DNA of 64,000 nucleotides from Stachybotrys elegans (Eukaryota > Ascomycota > Sordariomycetes > Hypocreales > Stachybotryaceae). Numbering within the stretch: the first letter of the stretch is position 1; every line of letters begins with the position of its first letter. Below are positions 47,748-62,287 of this stretch, piece by piece. A model generated the notes under the pieces. It was not told the DNA's origin. It made no database searches and saw only the letters and a list, made by a program, of their open reading frames with translations. The position numbers were made by a program, and so were the translations under genes. Location of the stretch: the NCBI GenBank assembly GCA_020746835.1, contig JAGPNK010000003.1:2294001-2358000 (forward strand). Direction: 5' to 3'.

Positions 47748-49463
47748 GCTTGGTGTCTCAGGGCTTGACGGACTCGTGTAGGCTGTTGGAGGGTGAAGGA
47801 GGGAGACACAAGGTTTACTGAGACAAAAGAGGAGGGACAAGAGGTAGTGATGTAAAGTAATCACCAAGACCCGGAGGACGTGGGAAGCAGACCTTGGAAT
47901 TGATCTAGCTCACGAGAAAAGGCCGTCTAGACCCAATGGGCATGAGAGAATCCACCGGCAGGCTAGTCAGACACATGTTCAAAGCCTGGCAGTGGCTGAG
48001 GGAGAGGCGGCATGGGGAGAATTGGGCGGTTTTGAACCATGTGTGGAAGCGTGCGTACGGAGTACTTGGGCGATCGACATCATTGACTGTTAGCTTAGGG
48101 TCTCGACCAAGATCCCGACGGCAGGCCAGGCCAAGGCAGGCTAAAGGGCTTCGGGCTTGGTGGGAGCATGGATAGAAATCCCATGTTTATTGCGAACAAG
48201 TCGATGACCCCTTCCGTCGGTATATAACAGGGGAGGGGACGGCATCGGTATCCAATAGATCACTATCACTGGCTGCCCTGTTTCCCAGATCTCTCGAAGG
48301 GTCTGGCACCCGAGCTGCCGATCACTGAAGTGGGGTAGCGGGAGGAGGCCTGCTGGGTGGATGAATGACATTGTTGTCCAGGAAGCGGGCGCAGCCCGTC
48401 GCCGTGAAAAGTGAGACATGCAGTAGCTTAGCCACATCATCCTGACGGCTTCAACGACCCTGGCTCCCCGCTGCTTATTGCGCCATTGCCTGGCGATTTC
48501 ATCGGCCAAGGCAACCAGGCGGTCGAGCAGAGAAAGAGCCTCTGTTCTGTTGAGCGAGGCGGGCATCTTGTCCGTTGCGTCGTCGCCGCCGCCGCCGCCG
48601 CCACCACCGCCAGCAGCCTGGTGGCTCGTTGGATCGCCCGTTGGCTTGGTTTGTTCGATGTGGGTGCCTATTCCAAATATCGAATGAATCGCGTGGCTTG
48701 CAGGTGGACGATGTTGACGCCACACTGGGTTCGAATTTGTCAAAAAAGAAACGTGCCAACACCTTGCCGGAGTCCCAGCCCAGCTTTTCGTCCAAGGGGT
48801 GGTAGAGGATCAGAGCGGAAACAGGGCCGTCCCTGTCCCATGTCAGCCCGAGTCAGCTAAAGCTCCTCGCCCTCCTAACCGTAGGTCTGTCCAAGGTAGG
48901 CAGGCTCTTTCCCCTTTCACGATGGAATGGGTGGATGTCTTGGGCAGGCACCAGGTCCTTCCTTGTTTGCCCTCTCCGGCAGCGTGACAGCTGTCACTCG
49001 CTCAGTGGAGTGGCCAATTGAACGCCAGGGCCTACCCGGTAGGTCTCGGCCATGGAACTTACCAACCCGCCGATGATGCTTCAGCTGTTCCATCCTCCAT
49101 CCTCCACCACTCCACCAGCAAATCTTGCCAGATTGACCCTCAGTCCTGGCTGCCCTCCACTTGACCCTCGCCATCCTTGTCGCCTTATCTTCAGCTCATT
49201 CCACTGCCTAGCCAGATGACCAAGCCATACCCCGGTCGGCTGCCTTCACACGACGGCCACGTATGTATGGATGTATGTACATACAGCTGTCATTGCTTCC
49301 CCCATCCTTAATCCTACATCCCGACAGCATGGTATGGGCCTGCTACCATGAAGTTTGATCTGGGCTATTCCCTGAAGACTGCACGACCGAATACGAGGCC
49401 ATTGCACTCCGAATCCTTGAGGCAATCGTAATATTGTACTGCGTACCTGCAATATGGAATCAC
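47748..49463. other. Intergenic region with monooxygenase relic and (CCG)n tract
   Basis: 1.7 kb. Holds a (GCC/CCG)n tract near 48585-48610, a TATATAA at 48221 with no clear gene, and the monooxygenase relic at 48758. One minus-strand frame (48743-48141, 200 aa with a polyGly run) is open, but I see no domain and doubt it is a gene. Confidence 0.45.
48758..48805 (-). pseudogene. Relic of a second phenol-monooxygenase-like gene
   Basis: 48 nt here match the 3' part of the intact monooxygenase (49657-49704) at 45 of 48 positions and encode the same FDEKLGWDxGKV peptide. Sequence on either side does not align by eye. It looks like the last readable piece of a tandem duplicate or a gene-conversion scrap. 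The nucleotide match is too long and close for chance. Confidence 0.7.
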
Positions 49464-51940
<2,477 letters not shown>

Positions 51941-51951
51941 CTAGCTCCAGC

Positions 51952-51958
51952 TATATAT
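51952..51958 (-). promoter_or_regulatory. TATA-like box of the monooxygenase
   Basis: ATATATA on the minus strand, about 70 bp upstream of the ATG at 51883. Confidence 0.4.
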
Positions 51959-52246
51959 GCTTCCCGACAAAGCCTTACCACGGCGTTGGTGTTTTTCGTG
52001 CCGATCAACCATCACCATCAAGATGACAAAAGCTTACGAGAAGATGTGAAGTCGGCGCCCCTCCACACCATCCCTGTTCTACCCCTCAATCTTGGTCAAC
52101 GTGGGTCATCCGTCGTCAGTCTAGGTAAGCGTGCCGGTAGTTGTACTTCAAGTCAGATGCACATGGCCACAAGGCCATAGTTTCCTGAAGAGGAGATATA
52201 CAACTATAGGGCGACTAACAGCTGGCACCATCAGTGTTTGGGGCTT

Positions 52247-54601
52247 CTATTCTCCCTGGCTACGTCCCAGGTCACGCCGGACCCTCCACACCTTTGATCC
52301 AACTGGCCGCTTCTGGTTTCCTCTCAAAGCCTCGACCCAGGGAGTTGACGTCCACTCTTGAGTAGATTGCGCAAGTTCTGGCTGGTCATCAGAGTCGTCC
52401 TCGCTAGTATCTTCATCCACGAGCTCGATTCCTTTCTCGGTGCCATCTTCTTGTTCGGTTCTCTCATAGAGATCCTCCGTGTAAGCCCAAGTGGGTGCAT
52501 CAAATTTGCCATGGACGAGAACCATATGGCGCCCCTGCCTCCTGACATCCTGGATCTGCTGATGTGAAATTGGTGTGATGACTTGGAGCATCTTGTTCTT
52601 CTGGTCTACTGCCCGAACCAGAACAAGGCCTAAGCATCGCGAATACCGCGGGTCCAGGGCGACGTCGTTGGGGTTCGGGATATATGGTATGCCTTCAGGC
52701 GTTCTCATGATGATGGACTTAATTTCTTCATCCCATGTTTCTCGGGTTTCACTAGCGGGGGCACTAGCTGGGCGAAGCAGCCCACGCAATGCCTCGGGCC
52801 TGCCGACCTCCACAGCAGCGAGCACCATTCCGTTGATACATTCGGCAAGTAGCTGTGGGGGCGCCTGGTAGTCGTAGGATAATATCCCCAAGATGCCGCT
52901 CCCAGGTCCCGAGTAGCGCACTCCCCATGGGGCTATCGCAGTAAGAGGGGTAGCGTTCCAGCGGACAGTTGAATCAGGCCGACTTGCGACATCGAGATGA
53001 AAATATGACATAGCCTGCATCGCCCTGAAGTGGGCTGCTGTTCGTGAGGTGAACTCGGACTGCTGAGAAGGTAATGTTGTAAACGCCTGTGGCGCAACAC
53101 TGCGAAGCACGTCGACAGTATCCGCCGGGCCCTCTTCAGACATGTAGATGACTTCATTAGGGCCTACACGTGTAATAATCTCTGATAGCAGCTCCAGCCC
53201 TGTGCCAAGGATCCAGCCCGGCGTGTTGACAAGTAGAGGCCTGCCTGCCAACTCTCTTCCAAAAGTCTCGATGAGGTCAAAAGCACACTCGAGGTAAAGA
53301 TCTGGCGCGGAAGCGGGTGATACAGATGCGATGGAATGGCACCGAACGGCTCTGTATCTGCGATCATGAAGTCCCGGATGAGTGAATGGTGGACCCAAAT
53401 TTGGCTGTGTAACCTCAATCAGAGCCACAGTTCCCGCCGGAGAGAATTCCGGTTGGCCAGGGTCCAGATCCAGGAGTATGACACCATCTGACGGCCTTCC
53501 ATTAGTGAGAAGACGGTTAGTTAGCAGCTTGGAAAATGTCGATTTGCCAGATGATTTGGGTCCACAAATTATGGCTACCCAGGCATTGCTTCCACCAGCG
53601 CTGGCCACAAGCGATGAGAGCTTTTTGTTCCATTCTGGAGGGGATGTAAGATTTTGGATAATACACTTCTTAGGGGCATCATCAGATGTTTGAAGCTGAG
53701 GAAAGCAGGGTCAGCGGGCATCCAGGGGTACTGTCAGGGAGAGGCTGACAAGTTTGTATGTGGATCGTTTCCCTTTGACAGGGTCGTTCCATATCCGCTG
53801 ATACAGGGGCGACAGCTGCCCAAGCTGCCTCAAACCGCGAGAGTCTGGGTCATTGTGCAGTTCTAGGATAGTTCTCTCTGAGGTTCGGATAACGGGGATC
53901 GCGTGACAATGAGGAGCGTGAATCCAGTAGGTCTGATCCGAAGGTCGCAGCGTAGCACCCAGGACTGTGGTCTCTCCCTCAAGCACACGGATACCAAAAC
54001 TTCCAAGAATCATGAATCGCTAAGAGAGTGAGCCACGTGGTTTGCTTCTGGGTTGGATGGTCTCACTTCACCGTCGACAAGATTAAGTTGTACGACGCCG
54101 CCCGCCTTTGCCATATGATTGTGTCTGGAGAGGCGGAAAGAAGAGTACTGGACAGGGCCTGACGGTATGCTGCTTGCAGCCTTCGGGGTCCTCGGCGTGT
54201 CCGATCTGCAAAATCGTTACCACGGCTCAGAAGCCCAGATAGCCAGGAATAGGAGGGCGGTTTACCTCGAGTTCCTCTCATTACTTGCCGGGCCTGCACT
54301 TGCTTTTGCGTCTAATTGCTTCTTCTGGGGCGATTTTAAGGCGCCATGCTCCTTTCCTTTCAGAGACTGCAAGGGGCTGAACGGATTCGACCTGATGGGT
54401 GTTTCTGGAGGAGAAGGTGAAGTTGTGCTTGAGGCATCTGGAGCTGCCGTAGCGAGTCTTCGGCGAGCTGCCAGAGCACTCAACGCAGTAACAGCTGCTA
54501 AGGAGAAGTCAACACCACTGCTTCGATGAATGTACGGGAGAGTACGACTCACATTGAGGCGCATTTTGAGACTCAAGTTTGCGCCTCTTGCTCGACGACA
54601 T
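52247..54601 (-). CDS. GRC3: Polynucleotide 5'-hydroxyl kinase GRC3
   Basis: A nucleolar RNA kinase for pre-rRNA processing (ITS2, with Las1) and Pol I termination, as known in yeast. Minus strand. A short first exon starts at ATG 54601 (MSSSKRRKLESQNAPQ) and joins SAVTALSALAARR after a 55-nt intron. Then come the N-terminal beta domain (ILGSFGIRVLEGETTVLGATLRP, WIHAPHCHAIPVIRTSE) and the kinase. Walker A is CGPKSSGKSTFSKLLTNRLL, Walker B-like ILLDLDPGQPEFSP, and lid NTPGWILGTGLELL. The C-terminal domain ends with a Glu/Asp-rich stretch and a basic tail. The large last exon begins with no ATG of its own; it is entered by splicing from KLSSLV. Family length and order are as expected. Confidence 0.93.
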
Positions 54602-54726
54602 GGGTCTGAATGATGGTGGACGCCGAATAAGTTTGGCTGCGATCAAACCGCCTTGTTTGTCGACGTGTTTGCTGCGCTATGACTTGGGGCTGGGTTGATG
54701 AGGTATAGCAAGAAGAAGCTATGACC

Positions 54727-54750
54727 AAAAAAAAAAAAAAAAAAAAAAAA
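54727..54750. repeat. Poly(A) run, 24 nt
   Basis: An uninterrupted A24 tract in the 478-bp divergent space between GRC3 and RPA34. A nucleosome-excluding poly(dA:dT) element is plausible; it may also be length-unstable. Confidence 0.9.
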
Positions 54751-55079
54751 TGGCCTGGGGAGGATCGATATTGTGCTCCAAAATCGATATAAGACACGGC
54801 AGGACAGGCAGGACGGATTCCTCGAGTTATTCTGTGAGGTAGAGATGTGAGGTGGACCACGTGCTTATCGATAGCATCCAAGCTCTGCGTTTTGGCGTGT
54901 GCAGGCGAGATACCCTGCAAAAATTTCCACGCTTTTGGACGCGTTCTAGTGGATCTCCCCCACGGCATTGGAGCATCCACCCAAAATTTCTATCAATTCT
55001 TTGTTGGATCGCACGACTCTCTGCTTTGCAAAACGATTGACTGCGCAAGCATTCGCGACGCTCCTCGCTATCCGCTGCC

Positions 55080-57310
55080 ATGGCGCCCAAGCAACCCTTC
55101 AAGGTGCACTCCCTCAGCCAGCACATTGCCGATACCCAGAAAGGCCTGAGTGCCGACGCACAGTTCAATCGTCGATCTGCGCAGCGGCCCTCTGCAACCC
55201 TCGTCAAGAAGGAGCCTGGTGCCGCCATTTTCGGAAACAATGACGATGAAGACGATGAGTCCAGCGACAGCGACGAAAGTAGCAGCAGTGACGAGGAGGG
55301 CGGTTCCAACTTCCTCCAGAAGCTCGCGACTACCAACCCCATCTCCAACTCCAAGCGTCGCAACAAGGACGATGAAATAGCCGACAGTGACGACGACCGC
55401 AGGTCCGCTGCGAAGAACACCAAGGCAGCCCCAAAGAAGGCGACTGCTAAGCCTGCATCTTCTTCTTCCTCGTCCTCTAGCGATTCTGACAGCGAGTCGG
55501 AGAGTGAACCCGCGGCCAAGAAGCCTGCTGCTAAGACAAACGGCGTGAATGGGGCCAAGGCCTCAGCTGCCAGCTCCAGCTCCAGCTCTGAGTCGGAAGA
55601 TGAAAGCCATGGCAAGACGGATAATGCCAAAGCCGCGAAACCTGCCAAGACTGCGCCCGCAAAGGCTCAGGCCGAGGCTGGGTCAAGCTCCAGCGAGAGC
55701 TCTAGCGAGAGCGAAAGCAGTAGCGGTAGCTCCAGCGACAGTGACAGCGAGTCAGAGAGCGACGACGAAGGCGCCGCAAAACAGAAGAACAGCGACAAGG
55801 CGAAGCCTGCAGTCAATGGCAAGAAGGGGGATACCAGCGCATCGGACAGCTCTAGCGACGATGAGAGCGAGGACGAAGAGGTGCCGAAAGCCTCCGCTCA
55901 GAACGCCAACGAGTCCGAGTCCTCCAGCGGAGAGGAAGATTCCGATGACGAGATGGTCGACGCTTCCATGCACATATCTGATCGCGAGGATGAGGGCCAG
56001 GTAACAATTCCTATAACCCTTGCGTCCGAATTTGTCCTCCGAAAAGGCGACGATGGGGCCAATGGCAAGGACGTGGCCGACATCTGCAACAAGGCCCGCC
56101 GCGAAGGCAAGCAGTTCTGGTACTTTACTGTCCCCTCGAGCGTGCCCATCTCGGTCGTTCAGGATCTTCAGATTCCTGCGAGCCGTGGTGGCCAGCTCTT
56201 CTCGCATAACGGAGAGGACTATGGGTTCTCCTTTGACGACATGGCTCCAAAGAGCTCCATCAAGATTGTCATTCCCTCTGCAGACGGTCCGCAGTACCGG
56301 AGTGGTAAGTCATGTTGCCCAAGAAGCGCATGGATCGTGAGGATGCTAAGACAATTACAGCCCAGCAGCAACTGCATGAGGTCATGCACATTCGTCGAAT
56401 CACCCAATTGGGTGCTTCTTCCAACGGCACAGTGTCAACCCAGAAGCGTGCTCCACGAGTTCAGCCAAAAGGCCTGAGGGCTCGATTCACGCCTATCGGC
56501 GTCAACACTTCCGAGGGTCAAGCCAGCAGTGCCTTGGCTGCCGCTGATTCGGATGCGGAGATGGAGGATGCCCCTGCTTCCACTCCTGCTTCCGCCAACA
56601 AGAAGGAGAAGTCCAAGAAATCGAAGGAGGCGGCCACACCTGTGTCTGCTAAGAAATCCAAAGGCAAGCGGACCGAGTCGGCTGTAGCATCCAGCCCTAT
56701 GCCTGCTGCTACCGAGACGCCCAGCGCCTCCCGCAAGACCAAGAGGAAGCACACCGCATCTGAGGAGGATGCAGCTCTCGCCTCGTCTCAACTTATGGAG
56801 GAGACGCAGAATGCCGAAGCTCGTTCCAAGAAGCAGAAAACCAACCGCAACACCAGCCCCGATCTTGGCTCGGATACCGGGAAGAAGCAAACCCCCGTCT
56901 TGCCTCCTACAGTACCTCAGGCTTCCTACTCTTTTTCGAATCTCCCAACCGACGCTCCGGCTTCACAGGCCACGCCTAGCACGAGCAAAAGGTCCAAGAA
57001 ATCCAAGACGCCCTCTACCCCAGCCCCGGCCAGTTCTCAGGCCACGGTGACTGAGGGAAGGAAGGAAACGCCCGTGCCCATCCCTCGACAGACACCCGTT
57101 CCCCTGCCAAACATCCCGACTTCGTCTCAGGCAGCTCCCGCTTCTAGCCCTGCAGTAAGCAAGGAAGACAAGAAGGCCAAGAAGCGCAAGGAAAAGGAGA
57201 ACAAACGCGAGGCCGCAACACCTTCTCAGCAGACGGTCACGAGCTCACAGGTTTCCAGCGGCAAAAAGATGACACCTGTACCGCCGCCGAAGCTGAATGG
57301 AATGGTCTAG
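55080..57310 (+). CDS. RPA34: RNA polymerase I subunit RPA34-like, with acidic Ser-rich N terminus
   Basis: Carries the RPA34.5 dimerisation fold that pairs with RPA49 in RNA polymerase I: ITLASEFVLRKGDDG, ADICNKARREGKQFWYFTVP, SVVQDLQIP. Exons 55080-56304 and 56361-57310 give 724 aa, much longer than yeast Rpa34 (about 230 aa). Residues about 40-300 are alternating acidic and serine blocks (Nopp140/Srp40-like) that can be heavily phosphorylated. The C-terminal 300 residues are Lys/Pro/Ser-rich with repeated KKSKK and TPVP blocks. Nucleolar location is inferred. The first ATG is clear and near a CC..GCC start context. The divergent neighbour GRC3 also serves rRNA synthesis, which suggests coordinated control. 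Confidence 0.85.
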
Positions 57311-60300
57311 AGTCCCAGACGAGGCTACCGGCTGCCCAAGGTTAGGTTCAATATCTAAGCCATAGACGTGGACCCCAGACTATGCGGCCTATTACAGACG
57401 ATACAGTCCCTCTGTCACTTGTACATGTTAGCTCTGCCCTTGGCGAGAAGGCACATGGACTGTCGGGGGCAAAAGGCAGAGGGCGAGGGTACAACTACTG
57501 GCTAGCTGCATAAGCTCGTTGATCAACTGCGAAGGGGTACAAAGCATATATTATGCGGTGGATTCTGGCCATGGCATGGGCGTTGGAGGGGATGGAAGCA
57601 ATTTGCATTTCAAAAGTTTTAGCTTATTTGGCGTCAACTACGGTTGCAACGCATGTTTTCGCTCGGTGCTTGCTTGATCGGATCTATTTCATTGTTGCTC
57701 TTCGCCTGGAGGGAGAATGGTCTTGGCGGATGAAGAGAGGATCACGAACACACAAGTTTGCATACAGGGCTATCAACCTAGAGGTAATCAAATAGATGGT
57801 TCTGTGACTTGCTCGTAATAAACCCCGGGACGATGATTCACGATCAGCGAAACAAGATACTACTTGCGTAAAGGTCCGACTTCTAGATTTAGAAGCCATG
57901 TGTTGTGGCTACTAGTGGCCGAAGGATTGTCGTGGGGAAATATTTCCGGCTGGGTTCCCAGAGAGGAATACCAACGGGTTGTCTGCTGTATAATTATAGC
58001 AACACAGTAAGCAAGCGTTCACTTTGGATTCGTTCCACATGGGATGCAAGATTCAACCGATACAGGGTCTACGACAACGAGTGTTACAAAGTGACCCTAT
58101 GCCAAGAAAAGTGAGGAGAGGATGAGTCTGTCAAACCCTGAATGGTGCCTGACTTCGCCGCTCGGATTCGATCTTCATCTTGACCCCGATAATGTCAGAT
58201 TTCCATTGCCCTGGGTCTGTATGCCAAGAGACCCTCAGATGGGGATCGCTATGACCATTCCGGGGACCGAAGATGACGGCGAAGGGGGATGTTGAATAGA
58301 TTGTGGTAATCTCTCAGCAGGGCTATGTCGAGTCAAGGCAACACAGGGCATTGACGGAAGCGAAATCAGAGGTACATACATTGGATGGGGGCCGTAACGT
58401 TAAGCCACGTTATGGCTCAGCACGCCAGACAAGCCCCGAGAGAAATAGCAACGGCAATCATTCCAGCCCAACAGTAGCCAGTGGCTCAGACGCCTGCCTG
58501 GATTGATTGTGGCTCCTTTGGCTCCTTGGCTCCTGTACTCCGTGCTTGGTATCCGTAATCCCGTACATAGCTGAGTGCAGCCTGCTGGAGCTGTGACAGC
58601 CGAGGAGAAGGATTATGTGATATCAGGGGGCCTGACGCAGCCGAGAATGGAAATGAGATCAGGGGCTGAGATGATTGGATGGTTGCATTGAGGTCTTGGC
58701 AGAATGCCGGGATACGGACAAGGCTTGGCAAGTGTTGGATGAAACCCCCAACCGCGAATGACCTCACCAGACATGCAGACATGCTGCAAAGCGTGGTATG
58801 GAAAGCTGCAAGAGATTGGAATGGTGCCCACACATTATTTTCGACGGCTACTGCGCAACAGGAGACGTCGTGTGCGGAGAAGCAAGCGACGAAGAAGGCT
58901 GATGCATCTGCATCGCCAAAAGCAAGGCTTGCCAATCCGCTCACCATCTTACCGCTACATGCTATGTACTAATCTGGGGCGTCACGCGTGGGAGAGAGTT
59001 GAGAATGTATGAAGGTCAAGGCTCTCCCGATCTGCAAGCGCACATAGTGAGCAGTCAGTAGCCAATAGACGTAGCTAGCGCGTGTCCGTTTCTCTCGGCA
59101 GCGGGTGTGGCTGGTGCAATGGACATGGGATCCTGTACCACCCACAATCCATACAACCCGGATCATGATCTGATGGTACCCCTGCCAGGCAGTGGGAGCA
59201 CGGGAGATTGCGGTGTCTCAAAGGGGACCAGGGTTCAGGGGGGCTGAATAGCGGATTCTCACACTCTGATTTTTCATCTCGGGAGCGGATGGGCGGTCAT
59301 AATTTCGAAAAGCGCTAGGGCAGCACTATGTAGTGCTGACTGAGGCAAGATGAAAGACTCCGAGCCGAAGGCACGGATCGCCCGGATCAGTCAGTGGACA
59401 TGGCCGTATAATAGTGGCCATGTCTTTATAGTGGTCGCGTGAGTGGGGGAGGTGAGTGTTTTGGTGCCATGCCATCAAGAACAACCAAAGGGTGGTGGGA
59501 AAAAATAAGAGGCAGCAATATACATAAAATCCATAAAGACTGGGATTAACAGAGAGCACTATCCATGGTGTACCACCCAAAGGTGGGATGTTGCATCTCG
59601 TCAGCCAGAGCCTGTGCCGTTGCAGCACAGCGCAGGGGGGTGCCAGAAGGTGATAGGCGGCGGGTCAATCACAGTTCATTGTTACTTACCTTGGAGGTTG
59701 GTAGTGATGAAAAACAACCTAAACCGCATGGCAGAAATCTTCTTCCTGCGCATAATAGCCTCTCTTGGCTTGTCCACTGTCGTCGCTGAACAAATAAATG
59801 CGATGAATGCAGAGAGGGGCGCTTCATTTCACCTCGGCAGCGAACCGTGCTGGTGGACACACGTTTTTCATCTTTCTTTTTCACTCCCCACGATTCTCTT
59901 CCAATCAGTGCTCATAGCTGAGAGGGGCAAGGCGGATGGGCCGGAAGCCATTCAGACAGACAAAGTAACAGCAGCAACACCAACACCTGCGGGCGCGCGC
60001 GCATAGGTCCAACACCCCATGTACCTACCTACCTAGGCCATTGGCAGTGAGTCGAGGTAGCACTGAGCATACGGCCCACCGCGCACGCGACCGAAACTGA
60101 CCGGGCCTAACATGAGGCTACGAATTGCCGGCAGCGTATGGAGGTCCATGTCGCTGGCCCGCCTGCGAGCGGCGGCCAGGTGTTAAGCGCGCAGCAGTGT
60201 GATGATTGTCTTTCTGCCGAACCACACGCAGCTACGGATCGTACGGCGGATGTCTCGGTGATTAGAACATGCCATGTCCGGCAGTTGACGGGGCCGGAGT

Positions 60301-62287
60301 GGTAAGGAACATGAGTGATCGGGCCCCAGCACCCCAGGCTTCTGCTTCTGCTTCTTGCGAGTCGCCGTTGTGGCTGCACGCGTGGTCACATTTCGGACGA
60401 TTTTGCTTAGCCGTATCGCCGAGCCACCCATGGCCCAACACAAAGGTGTGTGTCGTGTCCATGTATGTGTATGTGCATCAGTTCAACCTCAAATCCCATC
60501 GTTATGCTGCGTGACAAGCTGGCCCAGTTGCCACGGTGCAAGAGGGGTCCCTGTAACGAGGCTGCCCTAATACCTGTAGCGCTCCAAGAAACTCGCTTGC
60601 CCTCTAGGTAGGCGCCTGGAGGGACCCGCCCACGAGAAAACTTGTATGACCTCACCTCAGCACCCGGCGCTCTCTATCCAGCTGGCTAGCGCGCAAAGTG
60701 GGCATGCGCCACACACACCATACAGCGCCCGACCGCCCTCAGAGGCGTGTCGTTGGGTCATGGCAAGATGGCTCGCGTGCCGTCTCACGCGACCAATGCT
60801 CGATGCTTGTCTCGCCCGCCCGCAACGATGCAGCTTTCGTGGTGCCACGAAGACAACCAGCCTGCGTGAGGCTTGCCTCTTTTGACTCCGTGCCTTTGAT
60901 CGGTATGCAAGCCATGCTACTCGGTGCAGACCGGTGGGACAGCCGACATATGTGTGGGTGACTTTGGCACCCTCTTCCTCCTTCTGCTTCCATCTGCTTC
61001 CCTTCCCCCCCCTCCCTTCTCCGCCTAAAACACAACTCCGTCGCAAAACTGCCTGACAGGGAGACTCCGAAGCTGTCACCAAGGGGGTCGCGAACACTCG
61101 GGGTAGGCGCCAATTGTACGGAGCCGACGCAAGGGCAAGGGAAAGCAAGAAAATTCTCCCACATAATCATCAAAGATGCCCATTCTCATCGGACTTCACG
61201 AGCGTCCGAACATCCGCTAAGGTCGGGAATCCACTGGTTGCCGGCGCCCAACATGCCCGCTCCACCGATCCAGCTACGGCAGTGTATGAGCAATAGCACG
61301 GCTGCCCTAGCACCCTGGCGTGCGCCGGGCTGGCCTTGGCCCGATCGACACTGACTGTCCAGCATCACTTCACCAGCCACTAATCCATCGGGGCTGTCTA
61401 ATGCTGTATTGTGCTGCTATGCTGTGCTCTGCACAGGGAGGTACTTTAGAACGCACAGTCATACTGGTACCACCGAGGACCCAAGGCAGGAGGAGATTGC
61501 GCCCAGGGTCGATCCTATACGTCAGGGAGCGCGTCTTGGCACCGTTCAACCGCTCCCGCCCAGCCCCTGTTTCCTTTCCTCTTCGCTTGTCAGGCTACTC
61601 CGTAGGTACCTGCAGGGTACTACAACCATCGGCCCTGGCGACCCTTCCATCCTTGTTTCCAACCGGTAGTTGATAGGTTCTCACCTGGCCCGCAGAGGTC
61701 CAGTAAATGAAAAGACGAAGAAAAAAAACATCAGAAAAAGGGTCCCCAGTCGGCTTATTTTTTGCTCCACTACCTGCTTCGCCTACCTCCTTCCTGCTGT
61801 AAGGTTGCCCTGCCTAGAGCCTGCCTGGAGGTGAGCTCTGCCGTGCCACACCCGTCATCGTTGGTGAAAAGCTTCCTTGGGTCTCTTTTATTACTACCCC
61901 TTCTACCTTGCCTCACCTTCATTTACCTTTTTCTACCTCTTTTGTCCTCTTCCTTTGTCCTCCTTACTTACCTATTCTCCCTTAATTCACCCGTCATCCA
62001 TTCCTCTCCCATCTCCCTCTCACCACGCAGCCTCTATAGTGACCCTATTCTCCTCCCCAGGGCATCTTTTGTTCGGATCGCGCGGAACGCTGCTTAGGCC
62101 GTTTCCCATTCACGGATCACTCGGAGTATCGTTTGATTATGTGGTAGTATTGGGTCATTTATAACGGATCAACCACTCGGATCGCATTTTACTGCTGCGG
62201 CTCTCGACTCGACGACACGTATCGTCTCGGTCGCTCATCCTCTACCCACCCTCTACCGACACCGTAATACCATCGCCACCGCCCACG
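57311..62287. other. 5 kb interval without recognisable genes
   Basis: Many short frames on both strands, none with a domain or convincing splicing. Holds CCTACCTAGG-type motifs at about 60021-60037 and 61600-61625. A long C/T-rich tract at about 61890-62040 is typical of the promoter and leader of strongly expressed fungal genes. Probably AUR1 upstream DNA plus possibly an unannotated noncoding transcript. Confidence 0.5.

Noticed and set aside
48141..48743. 200-aa minus-strand frame with a polyGly run as a gene
   Set aside because: The polyGly is the (CCG)n tract read in one phase; no domain or family resemblance found.
58486..58947. 153-aa minus-strand frame as a gene
   Set aside because: No domain, no splice signals and poor start context; likely chance.
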